The notes beneath the pieces were generated by a model. It was not told the origin of the DNA and did not search any database. It worked only from the letters and a program-made list of their open reading frames with translations. A stretch of 64,000 bases of DNA from Sinorhizobium psoraleae (GTDB lineage Bacteria; Pseudomonadota; Alphaproteobacteria; Rhizobiales; Rhizobiaceae): NCBI RefSeq assembly GCF_013283645.1, contig NZ_JABEKV010000001.1, positions 248,001 through 312,000 of the forward strand. The letters run 5' to 3'. The translations under genes and the position numbers were made by a program. Shown piece after piece: positions 52,367 to 60,775 of this stretch. Every line of letters starts with the position of its first letter. Position 1 is the stretch's first letter.

Positions 52367-53278
52367 ATGCAAGACCTCAATGATCTCTACTACTTCGTCC
52401 AGGTGGTGGACCATGGCGGCTTCGCCGCGGCGGCCCGCGCCACCGGCATGCAGAAGTCCAAGCTCAGCCGACGCATTCAGCAGCTGGAGGAGCGCGTCGG
52501 CGTGCGGTTGCTTAACCGGTCCTCCCGTCGCTTTTCCGTGACGGAGATTGGCCGCGAATACTACGATCGCTGCATCGCCATGCTGGTGGAGGCCGAGGCT
52601 GCCGACCAGGTCATCGCCCGAGTGCGGGCAGAGCCGCGAGGCGTCATACGGGTGAGTTGTCCGGTGGCGCTGATCAATTTCCAGTTCGGGGCGCTGTTTT
52701 CGCGCTTCTTGACCGCTTACCCCGCTGTCGAAATCCATCTGGAAAGCTCCAACCGGCGCGTCGACGTGATCGCGGAGGGCTTCGACGTCGCCATTCGCGT
52801 TCGCTTCCCGCCGCTGGAGCCGACCGATCTGGTCATGCGCTGGCTCGACACCAGCACCCAATGCCTGGTCGCGAGTCCCGCGCTTCTGGCCGGCCGAACG
52901 ATCGGCTCGCCGGCCGACCTGCACAACTTGCCGAGCGTTACGCTCGGACCGCCGCTACGGGACTATCAGTGGCAGCTCGAACATGCCGACGGCCAGACGG
53001 CGAATGTTCCGCACGTCCCACGGCTGGTTACCGATGACATGGCAGCACTGTGCGAAGCGGCCCTTGCCGGCGTGGGGATAGTGTCGCTGCCAACGATGAT
53101 GGTCTGGCGGCAGGTCGAAGCGGGCCGTCTCGTTCACGTGCTGCCCGACTGGCGCCCGCGCGCCGGCATTGTCCATGCCGTTTTCCCTTCCCGGCGCGGC
53201 CTTCTTCCTTCCGTTCGAACGCTGCTTGATTTCCTCGCGGCGGAATGCGCCGAGGCGAGGAAGCGAGCAACCGTGTAG
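52367..53278 (+). CDS. LysR-family regulator, divergent from pirin
   Basis: A 303-residue regulator. The N-terminal winged helix (MQDLNDLYYFVQVVDHGGFAAAARATGMQKSKLSRRIQQLEERVGVRLLNRSSR) is followed by a periplasmic-binding-like effector domain from about residue 90 (RGVIRVSCPVALINFQFG). LysR proteins usually control the divergent neighbour, here pirin and the isochorismatase gene. The ATG at 52367 follows AGGACG. The effector is unknown, but such pairs are often induced by electrophiles or redox-active aromatics. Confidence 0.9.
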   Translation: MQDLNDLYYFVQVVDHGGFAAAARATGMQKSKLSRRIQQLEERVGVRLLNRSSRRFSVTEIGREYYDRCIAMLVEAEAADQVIARVRAEPRGVIRVSCPVALINFQFGALFSRFLTAYPAVEIHLESSNRRVDVIAEGFDVAIRVRFPPLEPTDLVMRWLDTSTQCLVASPALLAGRTIGSPADLHNLPSVTLGPPLRDYQWQLEHADGQTANVPHVPRLVTDDMAALCEAALAGVGIVSLPTMMVWRQVEAGRLVHVLPDWRPRAGIVHAVFPSRRGLLPSVRTLLDFLAAECAEARKRATV

Positions 53279-53599
53279 CCGATCCAAAGGCTCGGCGGAT
53301 GACGATCAAGCAGACGGGAGTAGGCGCTGGTTGCCCCCAAAAGCTTGAAGGCAACCGTCTGCAACTCCCACATCCGCTTTTGCGAGAGTGGGCGGGCGAT
53401 CGTTGAGTTAGCGATGCCGTGACGAGGTCTACTCTTGTGCAAGGGTGAGTTTTCATCGGGGGGCTCGAGCCGGTTCAAGGCGAGCACGCAATGGTCGAGG
53501 CGCTCCTATTGAGTGCCTTCAAGGCCGTCGCCATAGAGAAGTGCAGAAGCGCTCGCCGGCTCCCGGATAAGGAACAGGACGAGCGCTTTGGCCGCGCCT
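53279..53599. other. Gene-free stretch between LysR and DUF302 genes
   Basis: About 320 bases between convergent genes. I see no gene, no clear terminator with a T-run and no repeat of the families found elsewhere. Confidence 0.5.
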
Positions 53600-54079
53600 C
53601 TACTCTTTGACGGTTGCTGTGACCGCTTCGATCACCTGCGACGCCATGGCGAATTCGCGGTCTCGGCTCGAAATTCGATGGCGCTTTGCAATCCAGCCGA
53701 AGTCGGTGTAGGCGGCGTATACGGATCCGTCTTTCGCCTGATAGACGAGGACCCGGACGGGCCAGTCGAGTCCGGCGAGGGGATTGGCGGTGATGAAAGT
53801 CGTGCCGAGTGCCGGATTGCCGAACATCACCAGGCGCGACGGACGCACCTCGTTGCCGGCGGCGTTGCCGAGATTGGCCTGATCGATGATGCCGAAGAGG
53901 GTGATGCCCTTTTCCTCGACGCTGCCCTTGATGCGGTTCACCGTCTCGCTGACCGAATAGCGGCTCTTGACCGTGACGATGCCGTTGCTATCTGCGGCCT
54001 CTGCTGTCGACACTTGACCCAACACCGTGGTTGCGGTGATCAAGGCCGCCGACAGCATTGCATTGTTGATCTTCGTCAT
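53600..54079 (-). CDS. DUF302 domain exported protein
   Basis: A 159-residue protein with a signal peptide (MTKINNAMLSAALITATTVLGQVSTAEA, cleavage near AEA/AD) and one DUF302 domain (SVSETVNRIKGSVEEKGITLFGIIDQANLGNAAGNEVRPSRLVMFGNPALGTTFI). This is a ligand-binding-like fold of unknown role that is often found with metal or oxidative stress genes. GAGGAG precedes the ATG. It lies 36 bases downstream of the MFS gene on the same strand, so it is probably cotranscribed. Confidence 0.88.
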   Translation of the reverse strand: MTKINNAMLSAALITATTVLGQVSTAEAADSNGIVTVKSRYSVSETVNRIKGSVEEKGITLFGIIDQANLGNAAGNEVRPSRLVMFGNPALGTTFITANPLAGLDWPVRVLVYQAKDGSVYAAYTDFGWIAKRHRISSRDREFAMASQVIEAVTATVKE

Positions 54080-54115
54080 TTCAAAGCTCCTCTCTCTAGC
54101 CCCGAATGGGCTTAT

Positions 54116-55378
54116 TCAAGGATGCGGCTGGCCGCTGCCATTTGATAATGCCGTCTCTTGTCCATTTCGATAACTGGACTTCATGGCGCGCAGCGGTACG
54201 GCAAAGAGCATGGCGAAAACAAGCATCGCGACGAGCACCAGGACTGAAGTGTTCCATCCGAAACGATCGTAGATCTGGCCGATCACCAGGCTGCCCAAGA
54301 GCCCACCCGTGTAGTAAGAGGCGAGATAGGCGCCGCTTGCTGCCGCCTTCTCCGTGTCGGCGATGCGGCCGACCTGACTGGTCGCGAGCGCTTGCGCGAG
54401 AAAGGTGCCGACCGCGACCACGGCGAGGCCCGCGAGCACAATGGCGAGGCTGCTGCTCAAAAGAGCGATGAGCCCCAGCGCAGCGCAAAAGAGCGTGAGC
54501 ACAATGCCGGCTCCGGCGCCGAGACGACGCGAGATATACCCGCCGAGCGGCGTCGTGAACAAAGATGGCAGGAATACGAAATAGACCAGGCCGAGCTGCA
54601 TCGGCGATAGCCCGAGCTCGACGAGCCGGAAGTTGACATAGGTGTATGTCCCTATGAAGACGAAGAGGATCAGGAAGCCGATGGCGAGCACGCTCTGCAG
54701 GCGTCGATTGCCGAGCACCAAGCGCCAGTTCCCGCTCCTGCGTCGCCTCAGTCGGTCCGGCATCATGCGTTCCGTCCGTTTCAACGTCGTCCAGACGAGG
54801 GCCGCTCCCGCCAGATTGAGTAGCGCGAAAGTCTGGAAGTTGATGGACAATCCGCCGAGGTCGGCAACGGCCGCCGAGAGAATGCGGCCGAAGAGGTTGC
54901 TCGCGACGTTGCCGGTCACATAGGCCGCAAGCGCGCCCGTCGCCCGCTCGGCCGGGAAATGCTCCGCCAGATAGGCCATGGTGAGTGTGAAGGCGGTCGC
55001 CATGCACAGGCCCTGCGCCACGCGCAGGCCGGTGAAGATCGCGATGTCCCGGGTCGTCGAGAGCAACACGGTCGGCACGGCGAGCACTGCGAGACTGATC
55101 CAGATGCCGCTTCGCCGGTCCAGGTTGCGCCCGAAGATGCCGACGGCAAGCCCAGCGGCCGCCATGCCGAAGGTGCTGGCATTGACCGCGAAGCCCATTG
55201 TAGCGCGGCTGACCCCGAACTCCCGCTGCAGCGATGGCAGGATCGCCTGGGCGGCGAAGAGATCGACGAGGGTCAGGAATGCGATGAGCGCAATGATTCC
55301 GAAATGCCAGCGATCGGCTGCGGGGTTTGCCAGAACGGACGCGGACGCCGGCAGCGAGGCACGATCGAGGTTAGCCAT
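54116..55378 (-). CDS. MFS transporter, drug/sugar efflux type
   Basis: A 420-residue twelve-helix major facilitator. It shows the first-helix signature LTLVDLFAAQAILPSLQREFGVS, a GIFGRNLDRRSG loop (the MFS A-motif position) and SYYTGGLLGSLVIGQIYDRFGW in the second half. Members of this subfamily (YdeH/AraJ-like) export sugars, arabinose or drugs; the substrate cannot be predicted. The ATG at 55378 is preferred to 55393 because GGGAGG lies 8 bases upstream. The DUF302 gene follows. Confidence 0.87.
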   Translation of the reverse strand: MANLDRASLPASASVLANPAADRWHFGIIALIAFLTLVDLFAAQAILPSLQREFGVSRATMGFAVNASTFGMAAAGLAVGIFGRNLDRRSGIWISLAVLAVPTVLLSTTRDIAIFTGLRVAQGLCMATAFTLTMAYLAEHFPAERATGALAAYVTGNVASNLFGRILSAAVADLGGLSINFQTFALLNLAGAALVWTTLKRTERMMPDRLRRRRSGNWRLVLGNRRLQSVLAIGFLILFVFIGTYTYVNFRLVELGLSPMQLGLVYFVFLPSLFTTPLGGYISRRLGAGAGIVLTLFCAALGLIALLSSSLAIVLAGLAVVAVGTFLAQALATSQVGRIADTEKAAASGAYLASYYTGGLLGSLVIGQIYDRFGWNTSVLVLVAMLVFAMLFAVPLRAMKSSYRNGQETALSNGSGQPHP

Positions 55379-55458
55379 CGCGTATCCTCCCAAAATATGG
55401 ACGTTTCCCGCCAGCGGCCGGAAACGTCCGTGATGTTACGGTGCTATCGCTTTGCGGC

Positions 55459-55953
55459 TCACATGGCGTGGTCGTCAGCCTGCATCGGCGGCAGGATATC
55501 GGCCGAGTAGAGCACAGCCGGCTTTGAGCCGTTGTTCTTCCACCAATGGGCGAGCTCGCCGAATTCCGCAGTGACTTCGCCCGCCTTGTGCTCGATCGGG
55601 ACCTTGCAGCTGCTGCGGTATTCCGTGATCGTGCCTTCCACTACCAGAATGTTGGCGGGACGCGCGTCGTGCGAATGCCACGGCACGATGCCGCCTGGCT
55701 GGACGACCAGCTTGCGCAGCCGCAGCGCATTCCCTTCCCACGCGCTTCCCTTCGAGGAAAGATCGATCGACGCGAGGACTTCATCGGTCACGCCTTCAGG
55801 CGCCGTGGCGCCGGGCGCCATGGCATTTGCTGCGATCTGGTCCTTGGGGCATTCCCCGGCCATAGCCAATGGCGCGGCGAGTGTGCTTGCGAAGAGTCCG
55901 AGCGCCGCAGCGGCGGCCAACGATAGACGGCCTGCGATGGGTTTCTGAATCAT
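55459..55953 (-). CDS. Exported cupin-domain protein
   Basis: A 164-residue protein with a signal peptide (GRLSLAAAAALGLFASTLAAPLAMAGE) followed by a single cupin barrel: the first motif around VQPGGIVPWHSHDARPANILVVEG has two of the usual histidines, and the second around AEFGELAHWWKNNGSKPAVLYSADI has one. It may bind a metal in the periplasm; two cysteines (GECPKD, SSCKVP) are also present. AAGGAG precedes the ATG at 55953. It is upstream of the MFS-DUF302 pair and may be part of the same transcript. Confidence 0.85.
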   Translation of the reverse strand: MIQKPIAGRLSLAAAAALGLFASTLAAPLAMAGECPKDQIAANAMAPGATAPEGVTDEVLASIDLSSKGSAWEGNALRLRKLVVQPGGIVPWHSHDARPANILVVEGTITEYRSSCKVPIEHKAGEVTAEFGELAHWWKNNGSKPAVLYSADILPPMQADDHAM

Positions 55954-56065
55954 GTCCGGTTCTCCTTGGTCGGTCCGGCCGGAGATATTCCGGCGGCACA
56001 AGGAGATTGCGGGACATTCGGCCGACAAAGAAATGCCGCCTGCTTTTGAATTCCATAGCTCAGAG

Positions 56066-56998
56066 CTATTGCGGGAGAGGAGTAGCGTCGGCCGATCGGC
56101 GCATGTCTATACCGGAATGTGGTGCGGCCCAGCCGTAGGATTTGACTGCTCCAACGAAGGTGGCGACAGCCGGCGAGAACCGCCGGCCCGCGACAGTCAC
56201 GAGGCAAACCTCCCGCGTGACCTCCGGTTCGACCACAGGCCGGACCTGCAAGCCTGGAATGACGGCGCTGTATTCGGGAATGAAGCAGATGCCGAGCCCG
56301 CCCGCCACCATGTTTTGTATCCAGTCCTCCCGCTCGCTGGAATAGGAGATCTGGGTCTTCACGCCAGAGGACTCGCACAACTCCGTCAGATAATCCCAGT
56401 ATTCGCAGTTCACGCGTCTGAGATAGATCTCGCCATCGATGGCGGTAATGGGAACCGCGTCGTATTGACAGAGACGGTGACCCGGAGGAAAGGCGAGCAT
56501 GAACCTTTCACGAAACAGCGGGGTCACGTCGAAGCGTTCGGGGAAGCGGTCGCTGCTCGCCATGATGGCGACATCTATCTCTCCTTCCCCAAGCAGTTCT
56601 GAAAGCTTGGACGGCACACCTTCGACGAGCTGAAGTTGAACGCCGCGATGGCGCATGTTGAAGTCGGTGAGCAGGCCGGTAAACCGACGCGGTCCGATCG
56701 TGCACATGATGCCGACCTTCACATGCGCATCTTCCAGGCAGAGAAAGCGTGACGCTTCCTGTCTGACGCCCGAGAGCTCGTCGAGAATCGACTGAAACCG
56801 CGGTCTCAGCAGGTTTCCGAGATCCGTGATGTGGGTCAGGTTCCGTTCCCGCCGAAACAGGAGCCCGCCGACTTCATCTTCGAGTTGCTGGACGGCACGG
56901 CTCAACGCCGGCTGGGTGACGTTGCACTTTTCGGCCGCACGCGTGAAATTTCGCGTCTCGCAAACGGCCAGGAAATACCGAACGTGGTGAATGTCCAT
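56066..56998 (-). CDS. LysR-family regulator, divergent from bdhA
   Basis: A 310-residue regulator. The N-terminal helix-turn-helix is MDIHHVRYFLAVCETRNFTRAAEKCNVTQPALSRAVQQLEDEVGGLLFRRER, with the effector domain from about residue 90. The ATG at 56998 starts the conserved MDIHHVRYF; the frame is open to 57073. It is divergent from the 3-hydroxybutyrate dehydrogenase gene (176 bases between starts) and also follows the cupin-MFS group in the other direction, so either side could be its target. Confidence 0.9.
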   Translation of the reverse strand: MDIHHVRYFLAVCETRNFTRAAEKCNVTQPALSRAVQQLEDEVGGLLFRRERNLTHITDLGNLLRPRFQSILDELSGVRQEASRFLCLEDAHVKVGIMCTIGPRRFTGLLTDFNMRHRGVQLQLVEGVPSKLSELLGEGEIDVAIMASSDRFPERFDVTPLFRERFMLAFPPGHRLCQYDAVPITAIDGEIYLRRVNCEYWDYLTELCESSGVKTQISYSSEREDWIQNMVAGGLGICFIPEYSAVIPGLQVRPVVEPEVTREVCLVTVAGRRFSPAVATFVGAVKSYGWAAPHSGIDMRRSADATPLPQ

Positions 56999-57173
56999 AA
57001 CCGCCCCCGCAGGGTTTTCGTGTCCAGGCGGCCACTCTCCAATGCAGGCGCCGCTTTCACCAATGCAATTCACCTATCGAATTCATAGCACAGTGGCATT
57101 TCAGTTGAAATGAATACAGCGCCATTCTCGTCCCGGAAGAGGCCCTCCGGCCCAAACGTGAGGAGACGCGGAC

Positions 57174-58004
57174 ATGTTCAAAAGTACCGAGGCTGAAATC
57201 GACGCGATGTTCGGGCGCAGGGCGCTCGAGGGGCGCAGCGCCATCGTCACCGGTTCCACCAGCGGCATTGGTCTCGGCATCGCCCAGGCGCTTGCCAAAG
57301 CGGGCGCGGCAGTGATGCTCAACGGCTTTGGCGATCCGGCGGAAATCGAGCGGCAGCGGGCCGAGATGACGGAGGAGAACGACGTCGATGTCGCCTATGA
57401 CAGCGCCGATATGTCGAGTCCGGAGGCGATCCGAATGATGGTCGAGCGCGCCGGCGCCCGCTTCGGGCAGGTCGACATCGTCGTCAACAATGCCGGCATA
57501 CAGCATGTTGCACCGATCTCTGAGTTCCCGACGGCGAAATGGGACGCGATCCTTGGGATCAATCTTTCTGCTGCGTTTCACCTCGTTCAGGCGACCTACG
57601 GGCAGATGTGCGCTCGCGGCTACGGACGCGTCATCAACGTCGCCTCAGCTCATGGTCTCGTCGCCTCGCCCTACAAGTCCGCTTACGTGGCCGCCAAGCA
57701 TGGGCTCGTCGGACTCACCAAGGTTGTGGCGCTCGAAGGCGCGGAATTCGGCATTACGGCCAATGCGATCTGCCCGGGCTATGTCTGGACGCCGCTGGTG
57801 GAGGCGCAGATCGACGGACAGGCAAAGTCGCACGGGATCGCGCGCGACGCGGTTATCCGCGACGTGTTCCTGAAGAACCAGCCGACCAAGCGCTTCGCGA
57901 CAGTCGAGGAAATGGGGGCGCTCAGCGTCTTCCTGTGCAGCAGCGCGGCCGCTTCGATCACCGGCGCGGCCATTCCCGTGGATGGCGGGTGGACAGCCCA
58001 TTGA
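57174..58004 (+). CDS. bdhA: 3-hydroxybutyrate dehydrogenase
   Basis: A 276-residue short-chain dehydrogenase that interconverts (R)-3-hydroxybutyrate and acetoacetate in polyhydroxybutyrate turnover. The cofactor motif is TGSTSGIG (26-33), the structural motif NNAGIQHV, and the catalytic residues are Ser158, Tyr171 and Lys175. FLKNQPTKRFATVEE and ITGAAIPVDGGWTAH are typical of this enzyme. The N-terminus is about 16 residues longer than the usual 260-residue protein. A patatin-like gene follows after 17 bases. Confidence 0.92.
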   Translation: MFKSTEAEIDAMFGRRALEGRSAIVTGSTSGIGLGIAQALAKAGAAVMLNGFGDPAEIERQRAEMTEENDVDVAYDSADMSSPEAIRMMVERAGARFGQVDIVVNNAGIQHVAPISEFPTAKWDAILGINLSAAFHLVQATYGQMCARGYGRVINVASAHGLVASPYKSAYVAAKHGLVGLTKVVALEGAEFGITANAICPGYVWTPLVEAQIDGQAKSHGIARDAVIRDVFLKNQPTKRFATVEEMGALSVFLCSSAAASITGAAIPVDGGWTAH

Positions 58005-58021
58005 TCGAGAGGAGCAGAGCC

Positions 58022-59107
58022 ATGAACAAGCACATCCAAGTGGGCCCGCCGGAATCCGAACACGCGGTGCGGCGCTCCGAGCCCGACATGCGCCCGCCGC
58101 GAACGATAAACCTCGCGCTTCAGGGCGGGGGTGCGCACGGCGCATTCACCTGGGGCGTGCTCGACCGGCTGCTCGACGAGGTGAACCTCTCCTTCGACGG
58201 CATCGTTGCGACCAGTGCCGGCGCGATGAACGCCGCGGTCCTGGCCTATGGGCTTGCGGAAGGCGGCCGCAGCGGCGCGCAGAAGGCGCTCGCCAATTTC
58301 TGGCGCCGCATCAGCCATGCGGCAGCCTTCAGTCCGCTGCAGCCGAGTGTGCTTGACCGTGTAACGGGGTCGAAATCATTGGAGTTTTCGCCGGCCTTCG
58401 TCATTTTCGACATGGTGACACGGCTGCTCTCGCCCTATCAGTTCAACCCGTTGAACTACAATCCGCTGCGCCAGGTTCTGGAGCAATCGATCGACCTCGA
58501 TGCGATCCGCATGTCCCGCTGTCCCGTGAAGCTCAACATCTGCGCGACCAACGTGCGCTCCGGCAAGGTCAAGGTGTTTTCCAATGACGAGATCTCGATC
58601 GACGCCGTAATGGCCTCGGCCTGCCTGCCGTTCCTGTTTCAAGCCGTCGAGATCGACGGCGAGGCCTATTGGGACGGAGGCTACATGGGAAACCCTGCCA
58701 TTTTCCCGCTGATCTACGGCTGCGACACGCCGGACGTGCTGGTGGTACACATCAATCCGCTGGAGCGAACGGAACTGCCGCGCACTGCGGCGGAAATCCT
58801 GAACAGGATCAACGAAATAAGCTTCAACTCGTCATTGTTGAGGGAGATGCGGGCAATCGCCTTCGTGACGCACCTGATCGATTCCGAGGCCGGCAATTCA
58901 CTTGGCCTCAAACGTGTCTTCGTACACGGCATCTCCGACGATGAGACGATGAGAAACCTCAGCGTCTCAAGCAAACTCAATGCCGAGTGGGGAGCCCTCG
59001 TAGACCTCCGTGACCGCGGTCGACAGTGCGCGGAGGACTGGCTGATGGCGAACTACGACGCGATAGGGAAGCGTTCGAGCGTCGATATCAGTACGCGTTA
59101 TCTCTAG
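58022..59107 (+). CDS. Patatin-like lipid/ester hydrolase
   Basis: A 361-residue cytoplasmic protein with the patatin Ser-Asp dyad. The oxyanion motif is GGGAHG (35-40), the nucleophile is Ser65 in ATSAG (canonical GxSxG with the first Gly changed to Ala), and Asp218 lies in YWDGGYMGNP. Patatins cleave acyl esters. Its tight coupling to bdhA suggests a substrate in polyhydroxybutyrate metabolism, but this is inferred from context; such pairs are common in rhizobia. GAGAGGAGC precedes the ATG. Confidence 0.9.
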   Translation: MNKHIQVGPPESEHAVRRSEPDMRPPRTINLALQGGGAHGAFTWGVLDRLLDEVNLSFDGIVATSAGAMNAAVLAYGLAEGGRSGAQKALANFWRRISHAAAFSPLQPSVLDRVTGSKSLEFSPAFVIFDMVTRLLSPYQFNPLNYNPLRQVLEQSIDLDAIRMSRCPVKLNICATNVRSGKVKVFSNDEISIDAVMASACLPFLFQAVEIDGEAYWDGGYMGNPAIFPLIYGCDTPDVLVVHINPLERTELPRTAAEILNRINEISFNSSLLREMRAIAFVTHLIDSEAGNSLGLKRVFVHGISDDETMRNLSVSSKLNAEWGALVDLRDRGRQCAEDWLMANYDAIGKRSSVDISTRYL

Positions 59108-59156
59108 AGCGGGATGAGGAAAAATGTGAAGCGGTTTTCCGCCCACATCCCGCTCT
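59106..59156. repeat. Palindromic AGAGCGGGATG element after the patatin gene
   Basis: 11-bp perfect arms AGAGCGGGATG (59106-59116) and CATCCCGCTCT (59146-59156) around GAAGCGGTTTTCC. The left arm overlaps the patatin stop codon. It is related to the element at 2394. Confidence 0.8.
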
Positions 59157-59437
59157 AAACCAAATCATCGTGATGTAGGGCGTTCGACGCTTCCCGACCA
59201 ATCGCAGCGCGTCGCCACGGAGTGCGCGCAAGCCCTCGTTGCCATCTTCCCTCCCGATGGCAGTCTTGCCCCCTCCCGGGGGCTTTTTTTCGTCCTGGGT
59301 GCGCCCATCGCTGACGGATAGTTCGGCCTATCGAAACCATGCCTGAACAGCATTTCAAACAGCGCGAGCGGTCTGCGAAGCTTCTCAGCATCAGGCCGAT
59401 GTGCGGTCTGAACAATGTCAGATCCAGGAGATGTTCA
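59108..59437. other. Leader region of the buf operon
   Basis: About 330 bases without a gene: the palindromic repeat, then a strong terminator at 59268, then about 145 bases up to bufA1. The promoter of the buf operon must lie in the last part unless transcription reads through. I could not find a convincing ECF-sigma or sigma-70 pair. Confidence 0.5.
59268..59290 (+). terminator. Terminator between the patatin gene and bufA1
   Basis: GCCCCC (59268-59273) pairs with GGGGGC (59278-59283), followed by seven T residues. It separates the bdhA-patatin pair from the buf operon, or acts as an attenuator in the buf leader. Confidence 0.85.
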
Positions 59438-59707
59438 ATGATCAACACTCGTACGCTCATCAGTTCCGCGCTTGCGGCGATCGCCTCCGTCTCGGCTTCC
59501 ACGGCTTCGGCGGGGCCGGCCGCCCAGCCCGACTTCTCGTTCGAGAAGTGCTACGGCATCGTCAAGGCCGGGCAGAACGACTGCCAGACGGCAACCCATT
59601 CCTGCGCGGGCACGTCAACGATGGACGACCAGGTCGACGCCTGGATCTACGTGCCTGCCGGCACCTGCGGAAAGATCGCCGGCGGCAGCAACGCCCCGAA
59701 GGCCTGA
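59438..59707 (+). CDS. bufA1: Bufferin-type RiPP metallophore precursor (DUF2282)
   Basis: An 89-residue precursor. A Sec signal peptide (TRTLISSALAAIASVSASTASA) ends at ASA/GP near residue 25. The remaining ~64-residue core has exactly four cysteines, 38, 49, 56 and 77, in the BufA1 pattern EKCYGIVKAG-x-NDC-x6-SCAG...GTCGKI. In known bufferins the MNIO enzyme converts core cysteines to thiooxazole-type heterocycles and the exported peptide binds excess copper. AGGAG precedes the ATG. It is first in a tight operon with the DUF692, DUF2063 and DoxX genes. Confidence 0.93.
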   Translation: MINTRTLISSALAAIASVSASTASAGPAAQPDFSFEKCYGIVKAGQNDCQTATHSCAGTSTMDDQVDAWIYVPAGTCGKIAGGSNAPKA

Positions 59708-59743
59708 CGGCCCCGCGACAGCAAGCAAAAAGGGAGTAGACCG

Positions 59744-60775
59744 ATGCCCAAGACGTTTCCAACCCACCCGATGCCGTGCGCTGCGGGCATCGGCCTCCGT
59801 TCCATACACATTGCCGAGATGCTTTCCCGCAGGCCTGCTGCGGGTTGGCTCGAAGTCCATGCCGAAAACTACATGGGCCAATCAGCGGCCGTGGATGCGC
59901 TCGAGAAGCTGCGCGAGGTTTATCCGCTTTCGGTGCACGGCGTCGGACTGTCGCTCGGCAGCGCCTCAGGTCTCGACCGAGCGCATCTGGAGCGGCTGCG
60001 CCTCGTCTGCCAACGCTTTCAGCCAGCGATCGTCTCCGAACACCTTGCGTGGAGCGTCGCCGATGGCGCCTACCTCAACGACCTTCTGCCGCTCCGTTAT
60101 GACGATGAGGCACTTGCCATCGTTTCCGCGAACGTCGGCCGGCTGCAGGACACGCTCAAGCGCCAGGTGTTCATCGAAAACCTCTCCGCCTATCTCGCCT
60201 TCGCTGAATCGAGCATGACCGAGGCCGAATTCCTGAGCGAGCTCGTCAACCGGACCGGTTGCGGCTTGTTGCTGGACGTCAACAACGTCCATGTCTCAGC
60301 AAGCAACCTCGATTTCGATGCACTGGCCTTCATCGACGCCCTGCCTGCCGACGCGATCGGTGAAATTCACCTTGCCGGCCACGCGGTCAATGAAATCGAC
60401 GGCGACGTCATTCTCATCGACGACCATGGGTCTCGTGTGCCGCCGGCCGTCTGGTCGCTCTATGCCCACGCGCTCCGCAGGATCGGCCCTCGGCCGACAC
60501 TCATCGAATGGGACACGGATGTGCCGCCGCTCGAGGTCCTGTTGGGCGAAGCGATGTGGGCCGACATGCTCGCCCGTCGGATCGCCTTCGACGAACGCCT
60601 CGAGGAGCCGCCGGTTACTGTGCCAGACGGCCGTTTCGAGACCATGAGGTTGCCCGGCCGCGACGGCACAACTGGCATCCTTTTCCCGGCGCTCGCCGCA
60701 ACAGCGGCAGTCAAAGCCGCTTGCGGCAAGTGCGCATCGGATCATTGCAGGAGGAACGGCCATGTCTTCCATTGA
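59744..60775 (+). CDS. bufB: MNIO-family (DUF692) cysteine-modifying enzyme BufB
   Basis: A 343-residue TIM-barrel multinuclear non-haem iron oxidase that modifies cysteines of the precursor peptide using O2. Residues of the family iron site lie in VHAENYM, SVHGVGLSLGS, SEHLAWS, FIENLSAY, LDVNNVHVSASN, EIHLAGH and DDHGSRV, and the barrel ends LIEWDTDVPPLEVLL. The C-terminal ~60 residues include an unusual Cys-containing tail (CGKCASDHC). AAAGGGAG precedes the ATG. It overlaps bufC by 14 bases. Confidence 0.95.
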   Translation: MPKTFPTHPMPCAAGIGLRSIHIAEMLSRRPAAGWLEVHAENYMGQSAAVDALEKLREVYPLSVHGVGLSLGSASGLDRAHLERLRLVCQRFQPAIVSEHLAWSVADGAYLNDLLPLRYDDEALAIVSANVGRLQDTLKRQVFIENLSAYLAFAESSMTEAEFLSELVNRTGCGLLLDVNNVHVSASNLDFDALAFIDALPADAIGEIHLAGHAVNEIDGDVILIDDHGSRVPPAVWSLYAHALRRIGPRPTLIEWDTDVPPLEVLLGEAMWADMLARRIAFDERLEEPPVTVPDGRFETMRLPGRDGTTGILFPALAATAAVKAACGKCASDHCRRNGHVFH

